The notes below the pieces were generated by a model, which made no database searches, was not told the origin of the DNA, and saw nothing but the letters and a program-made list of their open reading frames with translations. From Pelodera strongyloides (lineage: Eukaryota > Nematoda > Chromadorea > Rhabditida > Rhabditidae), in contig JAANDG010000059.1 of the NCBI GenBank assembly GCA_036852015.1, positions 347,436 to 411,435 on the forward strand: a DNA stretch of 64,000 nt. The letters run 5' to 3'. The first letter of the stretch is position 1, and the number at the start of each line of letters is the position of its first letter. Shown one piece after another: positions 63,155 to 64,000 of this stretch. Position numbers and translations under genes: made by a program.

Positions 63155-64000
63155 TCAGTAACCCTGCAATCCATTGTAAACTTTCGGAGGTGCCGTTTGC
63201 TTGAGTATCAAGGCAAGTGCTTTCTGAAAACAGAACAAAAATAGATAAATGAATCTCTGAAATTCTGAAAACAGAACAAAAATAGGTCAATATATTATAA
63301 ATCTGTCAAAATAACTGAAAACGTGAGGTTTAGGTTACATCTGCGAGAAAACTTCGCACAGTATGCAGTTTTCTACTTTTTCTCTACAAATATGATTACA
63401 GTATATTTCTGGTAGCATAATCACAAATCACGTGTTCTTTTTTTTAAATAACTTTACAAAATCTATAATAGCCTGGAAACACCTATAAAACTAACTTTAC
63501 TAGGTCCTAGTCCTAAACGATTTTGTCTTAAACTTAATAAATGAAGTTCACATAAACCCATTCATTAGATTGCCCAAATTGATGAGAAAATGACAAAAAG
63601 AAAGTAAACCTTTCCCACAAAAAAGTAAGTGGGTAAGTGTGAAAAGTTACTGCACGTAAACATGTAACAACTCTACATTCTTTTAAAATGTAAAATTGTG
63701 TATAAGATTCAACACACCTTCTCCTCCTCGGTCAGCTCTCCCTTGGGGAACTCAACGTCAAATGTAACATAGAGTACTCCCTTCTGGTTGTTATCGGTGA
63801 GAGAAGGCATTCCCTCCTCCTTCTTACGGATACGAGCACCCGACCAAGTCACCTCAACAATGACATTTATTCAATGACGCAGTACGCGAGAAAGCGCAGC
63901 GCGCATCTATAAAGATTGATACCACTACCACATAACTGGCTACACTGCTTCTATCTCGGCCCTGAATCTCCTCACCACAGCCAAGGTGTAAAAGTTGGTA
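63155..64000 (-). CDS. DNAJB11: DNAJB11-type ER co-chaperone, C-terminal exons
   Basis: Three in-phase exons: 63976-64000 (runs off the window), 63718-63852 and 63155-63223 (stop TGA). The middle exon encodes VTWSGARIRKKEEGMPSL and DNNQKGVLYVTFDVEFPKGE, matching the substrate-binding end of human DNAJB11 ([20 protein letters not shown]). The last exon ends PKVYNGLQGY, practically the same as human KVYNGLQGY. DNAJB11 (ERdj3) is a lumenal J-protein that hands unfolded proteins to BiP. The J domain and Gly/Phe linker lie beyond the window. The junction at 63852 uses TTGAG as acceptor, which is less usual than TTCAG. Confidence 0.95.

Noticed and set aside
24425..63155. Five minus-strand genes as one operon
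   Set aside because: Gaps of 0.8-2.3 kb are larger than typical nematode operon spacing, and no downstream-leader signal is visible. Common orientation alone is weak evidence.

Overview
The window is animal nuclear DNA, most likely from a nematode. Genes are cut into many short exons of about 15-180 nt, with GTAAG/GTGAG donors and TTTCAG/TTTTAG acceptors. The nuclear receptor has the CKTFFRR finger seen mainly in nematode supplementary receptors. Introns and intergenic DNA are crowded with small inverted-repeat elements and minisatellites. I read exons by eye on both strands and checked codon phase across junctions. Four genes close perfectly this way: acetyl-CoA hydrolase (498 aa), nuclear receptor (431 aa), WDR70 (664 aa) and a USP22-type deubiquitinase (483 aa).

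Layout. 1-721 (+): last exons of an unrecognised, very basic Gly/Arg-tailed protein. 2456-20392 (-): a large poorly conserved gene, or up to three neighbouring genes. It opens with a nuclear-type N-terminus and a Tudor-like domain resembling the 53BP1/HSR-9 tandem Tudor, followed by Ser/Pro-rich exons and a C-terminal exon cluster. 22200-23566 (+): a short DZIP1-like gene with one C2H2 finger. 24425-31551 (-): mitochondrial acetyl-CoA hydrolase/CoA-transferase. 33810-41331 (-): nuclear hormone receptor with complete DNA- and ligand-binding domains. 42146-50631 (-): WDR70. 51743-61587 (-): USP22-like SAGA deubiquitinase. 63155-64000 (-): 3' end of the ER co-chaperone DNAJB11.

From 24 to 64 kb, five genes lie head to tail on the minus strand. 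USP22 removes ubiquitin from histone H2B, and WDR70 has been linked with DDB1-CUL4 to H2B monoubiquitination. Their adjacency 1.1 kb apart is therefore notable, although it may be chance.

The most unusual content is repetitive. There are several palindromic element families with TTAAAGG-type ends, three pairs of which share one TTAA. A 2.5-kb element with perfect 30-bp ends sits in a USP22 intron. A 149-bp palindrome recurs in another USP22 intron, swollen to 758 bp by GC-rich cargo that holds a degenerate tRNA-Leu-like sequence. GGGTGGTC minisatellites occur at three places. I found no rRNA, intact tRNA or CRISPR array.
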